In this document: one piece after another, positions 1-5,790 of the stretch
How positions within the stretch are numbered: position 1 is the first letter of the stretch
Layout: each line of letters begins with the position of its first letter
Origin: Holophaga sp.
Lineage (GTDB): Bacteria; Acidobacteriota; Holophagae; Holophagales; Holophagaceae
DNA length: 7,876 bases
Assembly (NCBI GenBank): GCA_030691225.1
Contig: JAUYES010000109.1
Coordinates: 1 to 7,876, forward strand
Direction of reading: 5' to 3'
Made by a program: the position numbers and the translations under genes
Notes under the pieces: model-generated
Databases searched by the model: none
What the model was told of the DNA's origin: nothing
The model's input: the letters and a program-made list of their open reading frames with translations, nothing else

Positions 1-199
1 AAAATACGGCCTCGCGCCAGCCTACGCCATCTGCCACCCGAAAGAAGGGGGCCGAGAGCGCGCACAGCAGAAAGGCCGCGGCGTAAACCCCCATAAGGGT
101 CACCATGGGGTTGCCCCCTGATGGGATGATTTTTTGACCCACGTGATAGACCACTAGGCCCAGGGTCGCGATGGTGAGGGAGAGATAAAGGTGCCGCAT
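1..199 (-). CDS. EamA/DMT-family-like membrane protein, N-terminal fragment
   Basis: This is an open frame starting at the ATG at 199 and running off the left edge, so only the first 66 residues are visible. It begins MRHLYLSLTIATLGLVVYHV. Two hydrophobic stretches are seen, about residues 4-25 and 32-52, separated by a short loop with Gly-Gly-Asn-Pro. A first helix containing a His and Gln-Lys near its end, a loop ending in Asn-Pro, and a second helix starting with a Tyr/Ala-rich segment resemble the N-terminus of EamA (drug/metabolite transporter superfamily) proteins of the inner membrane. The substrate cannot be predicted. The upstream sequence offers only a weak AGGT ribosome binding site about 5 bases before the ATG. 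The gene lies 82 bases downstream of leuB on the same strand, so read-through from the leu operon is possible but not shown. It could be another small membrane protein; the family call is moderate. Confidence 0.6.
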   Translation of the reverse strand, partial: MRHLYLSLTIATLGLVVYHVGQKIIPSGGNPMVTLMGVYAAAFLLCALSAPFFRVADGVGWREAVF

Positions 200-216
200 G
201 AATTACCTGTCGGAGT

Positions 217-233
217 GAGACGTCGGTCGTCTC
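217..233. other. Short inverted repeat between leuB and the membrane protein gene
   Basis: GAGACG and CGTCTC form a perfect 6-base dyad around a 5-base loop (TCGGT). It lies 48 bases past the leuB stop codon on the leu strand and 18 bases before the next start codon. No run of T follows on the minus strand, so it is not a convincing intrinsic terminator. It could be an operator or chance. The remaining 200-281 spacer shows no clear promoter. Confidence 0.25.
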
Positions 234-281
234 TTGGAACTCTACCGGTATCGGCGACCGCGATGCGAGATTGTGAAAAAG

Positions 282-1349
282 TTAGTGGGTGAGCTGCAGG
301 CAATGCGCGCGAATGCGTTTGCCTAGTTCTGCCGTTCCCACGTGCCGTTTGGCGCCGCGCAAATCCGGGGTGCCCCAGCCTTCGGCCAGGGTTTCGGCCA
401 GGGCCTTTTCCAGCGTGGAGGCTTCCCTTTCAAGGCCCAGGCTATGCCGCAGCAGCATGGCGGCGCTGGCGATGGTGCCGAAGGGGTTGGCCACATCTTT
501 TCCGGCCAGGCTCGGTGCGGAGCCGTGGATGGGTTCATAGAGGCCAACCTTGCCGCCCAGGGATGCGCTCGGCAGAAGCCCAAGGGAACCGCCCAGCACG
601 GCGGCTTCGTCGCTCAGGATGTCGCCGAACAGGTTTTCCGTGAGGATCACATCGAAGTGTGTAGGGTTCGTGACCAGCAGCATGGCGGCGCTATCCACGT
701 ATTGATGTTCCACCTTCACATCTGGGTAATCCTGGGCCACCCGGTTCACCGTGGCGCGCCACAGGCGTGAGGATTCCAGCACATTGGCTTTGTCCACCGA
801 AGTCAGAAGGCCGCGCCGTTTTTGTGCAGCCTCGAAGGCATAGCGGGCGACTCGCTCCACTTCCCAATCGGCATAGGCCATGGTGTTGATGCCTTGGGTG
901 GCCGTCAACGAGCGCGGTTCACCGTAATAGAGGCCACCGGCCAGTTCGCGCACGATCAGGAGATCGGTGCCACGAACGATTTCTGGCTTCAGTGGGCTGC
1001 TGTCCACCAGGGCCTCGAAAATGTGAACGGGACGGAAATTGGCAAAACACCCCAGGGCCTTGCGCAATCGGAGCAGGCCCGCTTCGGGGCGCTGGTGGGA
1101 AGGGATGGCATCCCAGGCAGGACCGCCCACCGCCCCGAGCAGCACCGCATCGGCCCCCAGGCAGGCCGCTTCGGTGGTCTTGGGAAGGGGATCCCCACAG
1201 GCCTCCACGCCCGCACCACCCACGGGGTGTTCCTCGAATTGCAGACCCAGGTGGCCATCCTGATCCAGCAGCTTCAGGGAGGCCACAGCCTCCCGGGTTA
1301 CTTCCGGACCGATGCCATCCCCAGGCAGAACGACGATTTTTCGGCTCAT
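282..1349 (-). CDS. leuB: 3-isopropylmalate dehydrogenase LeuB
   Basis: This cytoplasmic enzyme of leucine biosynthesis oxidises and decarboxylates 3-isopropylmalate with NAD+ to give 4-methyl-2-oxopentanoate. The protein has 355 residues, normal for the family, and starts [17 protein letters not shown], the typical N-terminal strand and glycine loop of the isocitrate/isopropylmalate dehydrogenase fold. By comparison with the Thermus enzyme the substrate-binding arginines are Arg96, Arg106 and Arg134, with Tyr141 and Lys187 as catalytic residues and Asp219, Asp243 and Asp247 as metal ligands. The NAD-binding segment [20 protein letters not shown] is at 269-288. The frame stays open for 105 codons upstream, but that part is the leuD gene read in another frame. 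The start at 1349 is supported by GGGAGGT about 5 bases upstream and by homology. The ATG overlaps the leuD stop codon by four bases (ATGA). It is the last gene of the operon. Confidence 0.97.
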   Translation of the reverse strand: MSRKIVVLPGDGIGPEVTREAVASLKLLDQDGHLGLQFEEHPVGGAGVEACGDPLPKTTEAACLGADAVLLGAVGGPAWDAIPSHQRPEAGLLRLRKALGCFANFRPVHIFEALVDSSPLKPEIVRGTDLLIVRELAGGLYYGEPRSLTATQGINTMAYADWEVERVARYAFEAAQKRRGLLTSVDKANVLESSRLWRATVNRVAQDYPDVKVEHQYVDSAAMLLVTNPTHFDVILTENLFGDILSDEAAVLGGSLGLLPSASLGGKVGLYEPIHGSAPSLAGKDVANPFGTIASAAMLLRHSLGLEREASTLEKALAETLAEGWGTPDLRGAKRHVGTAELGKRIRAHCLQLTH

Positions 1350-1864
1350 GCGGCACCTCCCTTGAGGCGCGATACCAAGTAAGGCAGCAGCCCACCTGCT
1401 TCTAGGAACGTTTTGGCGAAGTCCGTCAGAGGCACGAAGGTGAAGGTTTCGCCAGAATCGGGGGCGTGAATAACCCCTCCTTCCAAATCCAGCTCTAGTC
1501 TTGCGCCATTCTTGATGTGGGCCACAGCCTCGGGGCACTCGATGGCCAGGTAGCCGTTGTTGAGGGCGTTGCGGAAAAAGATGCGGGCATAGCTGGAAGC
1601 GATGACTGCCTTGATGCCCGCCCCGCGCAGGGCCCAGATGGCGTGCTCGCGGCTGGAGCCGCAACCGAAATCTTCGCCCGCCACGATGAAGTCACCGGGC
1701 TGAATCTTGTTCAGAAAGTCGGGATCGATATCTTCCATGGCGTGTTTAGCGAGTTCTGCTTCCTCATGAACATTGAGATAGCGGGCGGGAATGATTTCAT
1801 CCGTGTTGATGTGAGCCCGTGAATAAACATGGGCACAGCCTTGCAGAATGGTTGGCATGGTCAT
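1346..1864 (-). CDS. leuD: 3-isopropylmalate dehydratase small subunit LeuD
   Basis: This is the small (swivelling-domain) subunit of isopropylmalate isomerase, which with LeuC interconverts 2- and 3-isopropylmalate. It has 172 residues, matching the short HacB/archaeal-type small subunits rather than the roughly 200-residue enterobacterial type. Seen motifs are [11 protein letters not shown] (20-30), [13 protein letters not shown] (63-75), the aconitase-family loop carrying the substrate-binding serines and arginine, and [14 protein letters not shown] (92-105). The substrate-recognition loop after IPAR reads YLNV (29-32). Two in-frame ATGs lie two codons apart (1864 and 1858). The first is chosen because GGAG lies 5 bases before it; the second would have about 11. 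The ribosome binding site overlaps the leuC stop codon, and the gene ends inside the leuB start, so translation of C, D and B is probably coupled. Confidence 0.96.
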   Translation of the reverse strand: MTMPTILQGCAHVYSRAHINTDEIIPARYLNVHEEAELAKHAMEDIDPDFLNKIQPGDFIVAGEDFGCGSSREHAIWALRGAGIKAVIASSYARIFFRNALNNGYLAIECPEAVAHIKNGARLELDLEGGVIHAPDSGETFTFVPLTDFAKTFLEAGGLLPYLVSRLKGGAA

Positions 1865-1876
1865 GGTGGCTCCTAC
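1865..1876 (-). promoter_or_regulatory. leuD ribosome binding site fused to the leuC stop codon
   Basis: On the minus strand the sequence reads TAGGAGCCACC and then the leuD ATG. The TAG is the leuC stop codon (1875-1873) and supplies the first bases of the Shine-Dalgarno AGGAG. Ribosomes ending leuC therefore sit on the leuD initiation site, which favours translational coupling and matched amounts of the two isomerase subunits. The sequence overlap is seen directly; the coupling is inferred. Confidence 0.7.
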
Positions 1877-3183
1877 ACGCCCCAGAGCTGTTGCTCTGCG
1901 GTGGTGAAATTGCAATCTTCGGGAAGGTAGTCGCGGGGATCGGCCAAACCCCCAGCAATGGCGGTGGCGGCGGCGGTGGCGGGGCTGGCCAGATAGACAT
2001 TGGAACTGGGATGGCCCATGCGGCCGGTGAAGTTGCGGTTGGTGGTGGATAGGCACGTCTCGTCGCTTCCGAGCACGCCCATATGGCCACCCAGGCACGC
2101 GCCACAGGTTGGCGTGGAGATCACGCAGCCAGACTCGGCAAAGATATCCATGAGTCCTTCCCGCATGGCCTGTTTCCAAACGGTGGTGGTGGCGGGCACC
2201 ACGATGGTGCGGGTGCCCTTGGCCACCTTGTTGCCCTTGAGGATGGAGGCGGCAATGCGGAGATCCTCGATGCGGCCATTGGTGCAACTGCCGATATAGA
2301 CCTGATCCATTTTTACGGGACCTGCTTGAGCGATGGAGGTGCCATTGCTGGGCAGGCCCGGCAGGGCCACCATGGGTTCCAGTTGGTCCACGCGGATGAA
2401 AAACTCGGCGGCATATTCCGCGTCGACATCACTCTCGTAGCGCACACCCTTTTCCGGGGTGCGTTCGGCCAAATAGGCCTCGGTGATGGCATCCACGGGG
2501 AAGATGCCACTCTTGCCACCGGCCTCGATGGCCATGTTGGTGATGGTGAAGCGGGCTTCCATGCTGAGGTAGGGCAGGGCGCTACCGCGGTATTCCATGG
2601 CCATGTAGCGGGCACCATCCACGCCGATGCGGCGGATGATTTCCAGAATGATGTCCTTGCTGTAGACGCCGCGCGGAGGCTGACCTTCCAGATTGAAGCG
2701 GATGGATTCAGGCACTCGGAACCAGAGTTCACCCGTGGCCAAACCTGCCGCGAGATCGGTGCTGCCGACGCCCGAGGCGAAAGCGCCCAGCGCCCCCATG
2801 GTGGTGGTGTGGCTATCGCCGCAGATGATCGTCATGCCGGGGTGCACATGGCCCTGCTCCGGAGCCAGGGCGTGGCAGATGCCGTGGTTGCCCAGCTCGT
2901 AGTAGCGTTCGATGCCCTGTTCTTCGCGCCACTGGCGCAGGGATTTCGTGAGCTCGGCGCTCTGAATATCCTTGTTCGGCACGAAATGATCGGGCGTCAC
3001 CAGGATCTTGGTGGGGTCCCACACCTTGGTAATGCCGAGTTTCTTCAGCATGGCCACGGCTGGAGGCGTGGTCACCTCGTGACAAACCACCAAGTCCAGC
3101 TTGGCGTTCACGATCTCGCCGGGGCGCACGGATTCGAGGCCCGCGTGGGCGGCGAGGATTTTTTCGGTGATGGTCATGGGCAT
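1873..3183 (-). CDS. leuC: 3-isopropylmalate dehydratase large subunit LeuC (HacA-like type)
   Basis: This is the catalytic [4Fe-4S] subunit of isopropylmalate isomerase, acting with LeuD in the cytoplasm. It has 436 residues, closer to the roughly 420-residue HacA/archaeal-type family than to the roughly 466-residue enterobacterial LeuC. The three cluster cysteines are present: Cys300 in IGSCTNG and Cys360/Cys363 in CGAC. Other aconitase-family signatures are HEVTTPPAV (35-43), [15 protein letters not shown] (121-135) and [11 protein letters not shown] (382-392), the last containing substrate-contact residues. The start at 3183 is chosen over the ATG two codons later because AAGGA lies 6 bases upstream. 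The gene follows leuA after 10 bases and precedes leuD by 8 bases. HacA-like enzymes also act as homoaconitases or methylmalate isomerases, but the complete leuA and leuB in the same operon make leucine synthesis the main role. Confidence 0.96.
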   Translation of the reverse strand: MPMTITEKILAAHAGLESVRPGEIVNAKLDLVVCHEVTTPPAVAMLKKLGITKVWDPTKILVTPDHFVPNKDIQSAELTKSLRQWREEQGIERYYELGNHGICHALAPEQGHVHPGMTIICGDSHTTTMGALGAFASGVGSTDLAAGLATGELWFRVPESIRFNLEGQPPRGVYSKDIILEIIRRIGVDGARYMAMEYRGSALPYLSMEARFTITNMAIEAGGKSGIFPVDAITEAYLAERTPEKGVRYESDVDAEYAAEFFIRVDQLEPMVALPGLPSNGTSIAQAGPVKMDQVYIGSCTNGRIEDLRIAASILKGNKVAKGTRTIVVPATTTVWKQAMREGLMDIFAESGCVISTPTCGACLGGHMGVLGSDETCLSTTNRNFTGRMGHPSSNVYLASPATAAATAIAGGLADPRDYLPEDCNFTTAEQQLWGV

Positions 3184-3193
3184 GGGAAATCCT

Positions 3194-4738
3194 TCAAACG
3201 TAAACGGCTTTCAGTTGCTGGGCATGGAGAGCCTTGTTGACGGCATACAGATAGGCGCGGGCGGCGCCCTCGATGATGTCGGTGCTGGCGGCCTTGCCGG
3301 TGAGGATGCAGCCTTCGATTTCGACCTTCATGAAGACTTCGCCCACGGCATCGCTGCCCTGACTCACGGCTCGAACTTGGAAGTCCAACACTTCCCCACG
3401 AACACCGGTGAGGCCTGCGATGGCATCCACCAAGGCTGCCACTGGCCCATCGCCGTGCCCCGTGCCGCTGAGCTCTTCCGCATCATTTTTGGAATCGGGC
3501 TTTAACGAAACCAGCGCATGGCTGTAGCCCTGGGTGCCTGCGGTGACTTGCGCCAAGCGCAGCTTCCAAGCTTCGGGAATATCACTCAGGCCATCCCGGA
3601 GAATGGCGGTGAGGTCTTCTTCAAAGACTTCCTTCTTGACATCGCAGAGCTTGGTGAACAGCTTGTAGGCCTTCTCCAGCTCAGGCTTGGCCAGCTCGTA
3701 GCCCATTTCTGAAAAACGCTGCGCCAAGGCCGCGCGGCCGCTGTGCTTGCCCAACACGATGTGTTGGACTTTCACGCCCACGCTTTCAGGGGTCATGATT
3801 TCGTAGGTGGTGCGATTGCGCAGCACGCCGTGTTGATGGATGCCACTCTCGTGGGCGAAGGCGTTTTTCCCCACGATGGCCTTATTGGGTTGGGGATGCA
3901 CGCCGGTGATGTTGGCTAAGAGCTGGCTGCTGCGGGAAATTTCCGAACTGTGGATCCTGGTGGAGTAGGGCAGACGATCCTGGCGCACCTTCAGGGCCAT
4001 GACGATTTCTTCGAGCGCTGCATTGCCCGCCCGTTCGCCGATGCCATTCACCGTGCATTCCACCTGACGAGCACCAGCTTCGATGGCGGCCAGGCTATTG
4101 GCCACGGCCAAGCCGAGATCGTTATGGCAGTGCACGCTGAGGATGGCCTGCTGGATATTGGGAACTTTGTGCATGAGCGTGCGAATGAGGTGGGAGTATT
4201 CCGCAGGCGTGGTGTAGCCCACGGTGTCGGGAATATTGATGGTGGTGGCGCCTTCGCGGATGACCGCTTCCACTACTTCGCAGAGGTATTCAGGGTCGGT
4301 GCGTGTGGCATCTTCGGCGCTGAACTCAACATCCGAGCAAAGAGTGCGGGCGTAGCGAACGCCAGCGATGGCCATGGCCAGAGCCTCTGATCGGGTCATT
4401 CGCAACTTGTGTTCCAAATGGATATCCGAGGTGGCGAGAAAGGTATGGATGCGCGGATGGGCACTGTCCTTGAGCGCCTCCCAGGCCCTATCTATATCGG
4501 CGGGCAGGGCGCGGCAAAGGCCCGCCACGATGGGCCGTCGAAGGGTCTTGGCAATGGCTTGCACGGCTTCGAAATCGCCCTCGGAGGCCACGGGAAATCC
4601 CGCCTCCACCACATCTACTCCCAGGCGTTCCAATTGGAGCGCCATGCGGAGCTTCTCTTTCAGGTTCATGGAACAGCCCGGGGATTGCTCGCCGTCCCGG
4701 AGTGTGGTGTCGAAAATGCGGATATGCGTTGGGCCCAT
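3194..4738 (-). CDS. leuA: 2-isopropylmalate synthase LeuA
   Basis: This enzyme condenses acetyl-CoA with 2-ketoisovalerate to give 2-isopropylmalate, the committed step to leucine. The 514-residue protein matches the long bacterial form. The N-terminal TIM barrel has [15 protein letters not shown] (7-21) with catalytic Arg14 and metal ligand Asp15, the metal-binding HCHNDLGLA (203-211, His203 and His205), and [14 protein letters not shown] (231-244, with Asn239). A linker contains HESGIHQHG (296-304). The C-terminal part, about 370-514, looks like the LeuA dimer domain that binds leucine for feedback inhibition, so allosteric control is likely. The start at 4738 has GGGAGG about 5 bases upstream. 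The frame stays open 32 more codons, but these are low-complexity, overlap the divergent gene's start and are not family sequence. It is the first gene of the operon. Homocitrate or citramalate synthase activity is a less likely alternative. Confidence 0.97.
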   Translation of the reverse strand: MGPTHIRIFDTTLRDGEQSPGCSMNLKEKLRMALQLERLGVDVVEAGFPVASEGDFEAVQAIAKTLRRPIVAGLCRALPADIDRAWEALKDSAHPRIHTFLATSDIHLEHKLRMTRSEALAMAIAGVRYARTLCSDVEFSAEDATRTDPEYLCEVVEAVIREGATTINIPDTVGYTTPAEYSHLIRTLMHKVPNIQQAILSVHCHNDLGLAVANSLAAIEAGARQVECTVNGIGERAGNAALEEIVMALKVRQDRLPYSTRIHSSEISRSSQLLANITGVHPQPNKAIVGKNAFAHESGIHQHGVLRNRTTYEIMTPESVGVKVQHIVLGKHSGRAALAQRFSEMGYELAKPELEKAYKLFTKLCDVKKEVFEEDLTAILRDGLSDIPEAWKLRLAQVTAGTQGYSHALVSLKPDSKNDAEELSGTGHGDGPVAALVDAIAGLTGVRGEVLDFQVRAVSQGSDAVGEVFMKVEIEGCILTGKAASTDIIEGAARAYLYAVNKALHAQQLKAVYV

Positions 4739-4786
4739 GGAGGCCTCCCTGGAGTCGATGCTAGGACTGGAAATGGATATATAAAA

Positions 4787-4797
4787 ATGATAAAAAC
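4787..4797 (+). repeat. Direct repeat copy 1, candidate LysR operator
   Basis: The 11-base sequence ATGATAAAAAC occurs here and again, identically, at 4808-4818. The start-to-start distance is 21 bases, about two turns of B-DNA, so proteins bound to both copies would sit on the same helix face. This copy lies just upstream of the proposed leuA -10 box (4778-4783). Confidence 0.6.
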
Positions 4798-4807
4798 AAA
4801 CATAGTA

Positions 4808-4818
4808 ATGATAAAAAC
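4808..4818 (+). repeat. Direct repeat copy 2, candidate LysR operator
   Basis: This is the second perfect copy of ATGATAAAAAC. It sits inside a short inverted repeat, TAGT-N10-ACTA (4803-4820), resembling the loose dyads bound by LysR-type proteins although the spacing is not the standard T-N11-A. It ends 14 bases before the regulator's start codon, a position suited to autorepression. Function is inferred from location only. Confidence 0.55.
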
Positions 4819-4832
4819 TAATAGGTGATGCC

Positions 4833-5729
4833 ATGGAATTCGATCAGCTCAGTTTCTTTTTGGCGGTGGCACAGGAGGGCAGCTTCACGCGTGCCGCCGA
4901 GAAGGTGGGTCGCACTCAGCCCGCGCTGAGCCTAGCTTTGAAGCGCTTGGAGGAGGAACTCGGCGAGCGCTTGTTGGACCGTGGCAATCGCAATGTGGTG
5001 GTCACGGAGGCCGGGCGGGTACTCCAAAACTATGCGCAACGCTTGCTGTTTCTTCGGGAAGAGGCGCAGAGCGCAATCTCCGAATTGCGGGGGCTTTTGC
5101 GAGGGCGCCTGCGCATCGGCGCCAATGAAAGCACCAGCCTATATCTGCTGCCCGATCTGCTGGTGGCCTTCCGGCAGGCCTATCCGCAAATCAAGGTCGA
5201 AGTCTTCCGGAGTAATTCCGAGGCCATTCCCTCCCAGGTGCTGGAATACGGCCTGGACGTGGGTTTCATCTCCTTCGATCCCGGCACGGTGGGTTTAGCC
5301 AGCGATCTTGTGTTGCGGGATCCGCTGGTCTTGGTGGTACCGCCCAAACATCCGCTGGCGCGCAAGCGCCAAGTGAAGGTGACAGAACTGGGGGAAGAAA
5401 CCTTTGTGGCCCACAACGCCAAGACGCCAGCCCGCACGCGGCTGGTGGAATTTTTTGTGGAGCACGACACCCCACTGAATATCGCCGTGGAGCTTTCAAC
5501 CATCGAAACCATCAAGGCCTTCGTGGTGCGAGGCGCAGGTCTCGCGATTCTGCCGCGCATGAGCGTGGTGGATGCGATTTCGGATGGGCGCCTTAAAGAA
5601 GTGCGAATCGAGGGGCTGAAGATAGAGCGGGCCATCCGCGTGGTCCATCGGCCCGAGGCGGAACTGAGTCACACGGCCTTGGCTTTTCTGGAGTTGGTGC
5701 GTGTGAACCAGCGGAAGAAAAAAGGCTGA
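4833..5729 (+). CDS. LysR-type transcriptional regulator, probable leu operon regulator
   Basis: The protein has 298 residues, the usual LysR-family length. The N-terminal winged helix-turn-helix begins [18 protein letters not shown], with the DNA-binding helices around residues 17-41 ([20 protein letters not shown]). A linker helix covers about 60-88. A periplasmic-binding-protein-like effector domain (about 91-290) starts with [10 protein letters not shown] and includes ILPRMSV (239-245). Such proteins usually bind a small-molecule co-inducer and act as tetramers on the intergenic region of a divergent target. The 94-base spacing from leuA makes the leu operon the obvious target. The effector might be a pathway intermediate such as isopropylmalate, but nothing in the sequence shows that. 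The start at 4833 has AGGTG 5 bases upstream; an ATG at 4828 is out of frame. It occupies the position LeuO has beside enterobacterial leuABCD, but I cannot call it LeuO. Confidence 0.93.
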   Translation: MEFDQLSFFLAVAQEGSFTRAAEKVGRTQPALSLALKRLEEELGERLLDRGNRNVVVTEAGRVLQNYAQRLLFLREEAQSAISELRGLLRGRLRIGANESTSLYLLPDLLVAFRQAYPQIKVEVFRSNSEAIPSQVLEYGLDVGFISFDPGTVGLASDLVLRDPLVLVVPPKHPLARKRQVKVTELGEETFVAHNAKTPARTRLVEFFVEHDTPLNIAVELSTIETIKAFVVRGAGLAILPRMSVVDAISDGRLKEVRIEGLKIERAIRVVHRPEAELSHTALAFLELVRVNQRKKKG

Positions 5730-5735
5730 TCTTTT

Positions 5736-5768
5736 CAAATTCATGGGTCCCACTCATGACAGAATTTG
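5736..5768 (+). terminator. Hairpin between lysR and the sensor gene, weak terminator or operator
   Basis: TCATGGGT (5741-5748) and ACTCATGA (5752-5759) pair over eight positions with one G-U wobble around a CCC loop. After a 4-base bulge, CAAAT (5736-5740) and ATTTG (5764-5768) add five more pairs. The hairpin lies 7 bases beyond the regulator's stop codon. No T-run follows, so it is not a classic intrinsic terminator; an operator, an RNA-processing site or chance are alternatives. Confidence 0.3.
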
Positions 5769-5776
5769 CCCAATCT

Positions 5777-5782
5777 GGAGGT
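5777..5782 (+). promoter_or_regulatory. Shine-Dalgarno site that fixes a GTG start
   Basis: A full GGAGGT lies 8 bases before the GTG at 5791. The other in-frame candidates, ATG 5743 and ATG 5818, have no comparable site, so this ribosome binding site decides the start of the sensor gene. Confidence 0.75.
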
Positions 5783-5790
5783 TGCCGGCT

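Larger units (their letters stand above)
4739..4832. promoter_or_regulatory. Divergent leuA/lysR promoter-operator region
   Basis: This 94-base spacer is strikingly AT-rich from about 4771 to 4823. On the leuA strand TATATA (4778-4783) is a reasonable -10 box. The matching -35 position, about 4801-4806, is poor, as is common for promoters needing a LysR-type activator. The predicted leuA leader would be about 33 bases, with no room for a leader peptide, attenuator or T-box. The plus-strand promoter of the regulator must overlap the same AT-rich block, but no clear boxes stand out. An AGGTG at 4823-4827 lies 5 bases before the regulator ATG. Operator candidates are listed separately. Confidence 0.7.

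Noticed and set aside
1350..1664. In-frame 105-codon extension upstream of the LeuB start
   Set aside because: It overlaps leuD in another frame, has Arg/His/Gly/Pro-rich shadow composition, and LeuB homology begins exactly at MSRKI with a strong ribosome binding site.
1819..2052. Plus-strand frame with a run of glycines
   Set aside because: It is the antisense of the Ala/Thr-rich C-terminal stretch of LeuC (around residues 400-412), not a gene or a repeat element.
1865..2287. In-frame 141-codon extension upstream of LeuD
   Set aside because: It is leuC read in another frame; LeuD homology starts at the ATG supported by AGGAG.
2083..3240. Plus-strand open frame of 385 codons opposite leuC
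   Set aside because: It is a G+C-driven antisense shadow rich in Gly, His and Ala with no family resemblance; the leuC frame is unequivocal.
282..4738. Operon for lysine (homocitrate/homoaconitate/homoisocitrate) or citramalate synthesis instead of leucine
   Set aside because: LeuA has the long form with a C-terminal leucine-regulatory domain, and LeuB has the isopropylmalate dehydrogenase pattern; all four standard leucine genes are present.
4739..4834. 32-residue N-terminal extension of LeuA
   Set aside because: It is a low-complexity Tyr/Phe/Ser-rich translation of the AT-rich promoter, reaching into the divergent gene; the MGPTH start has a good ribosome binding site.
5743..5790. ATG at 5743 as an earlier start for the sensor gene
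   Set aside because: It has no ribosome binding site, lies in the hairpin and adds non-signal-like residues; GTG 5791 has GGAGGT at 8 bases and gives a normal signal peptide.
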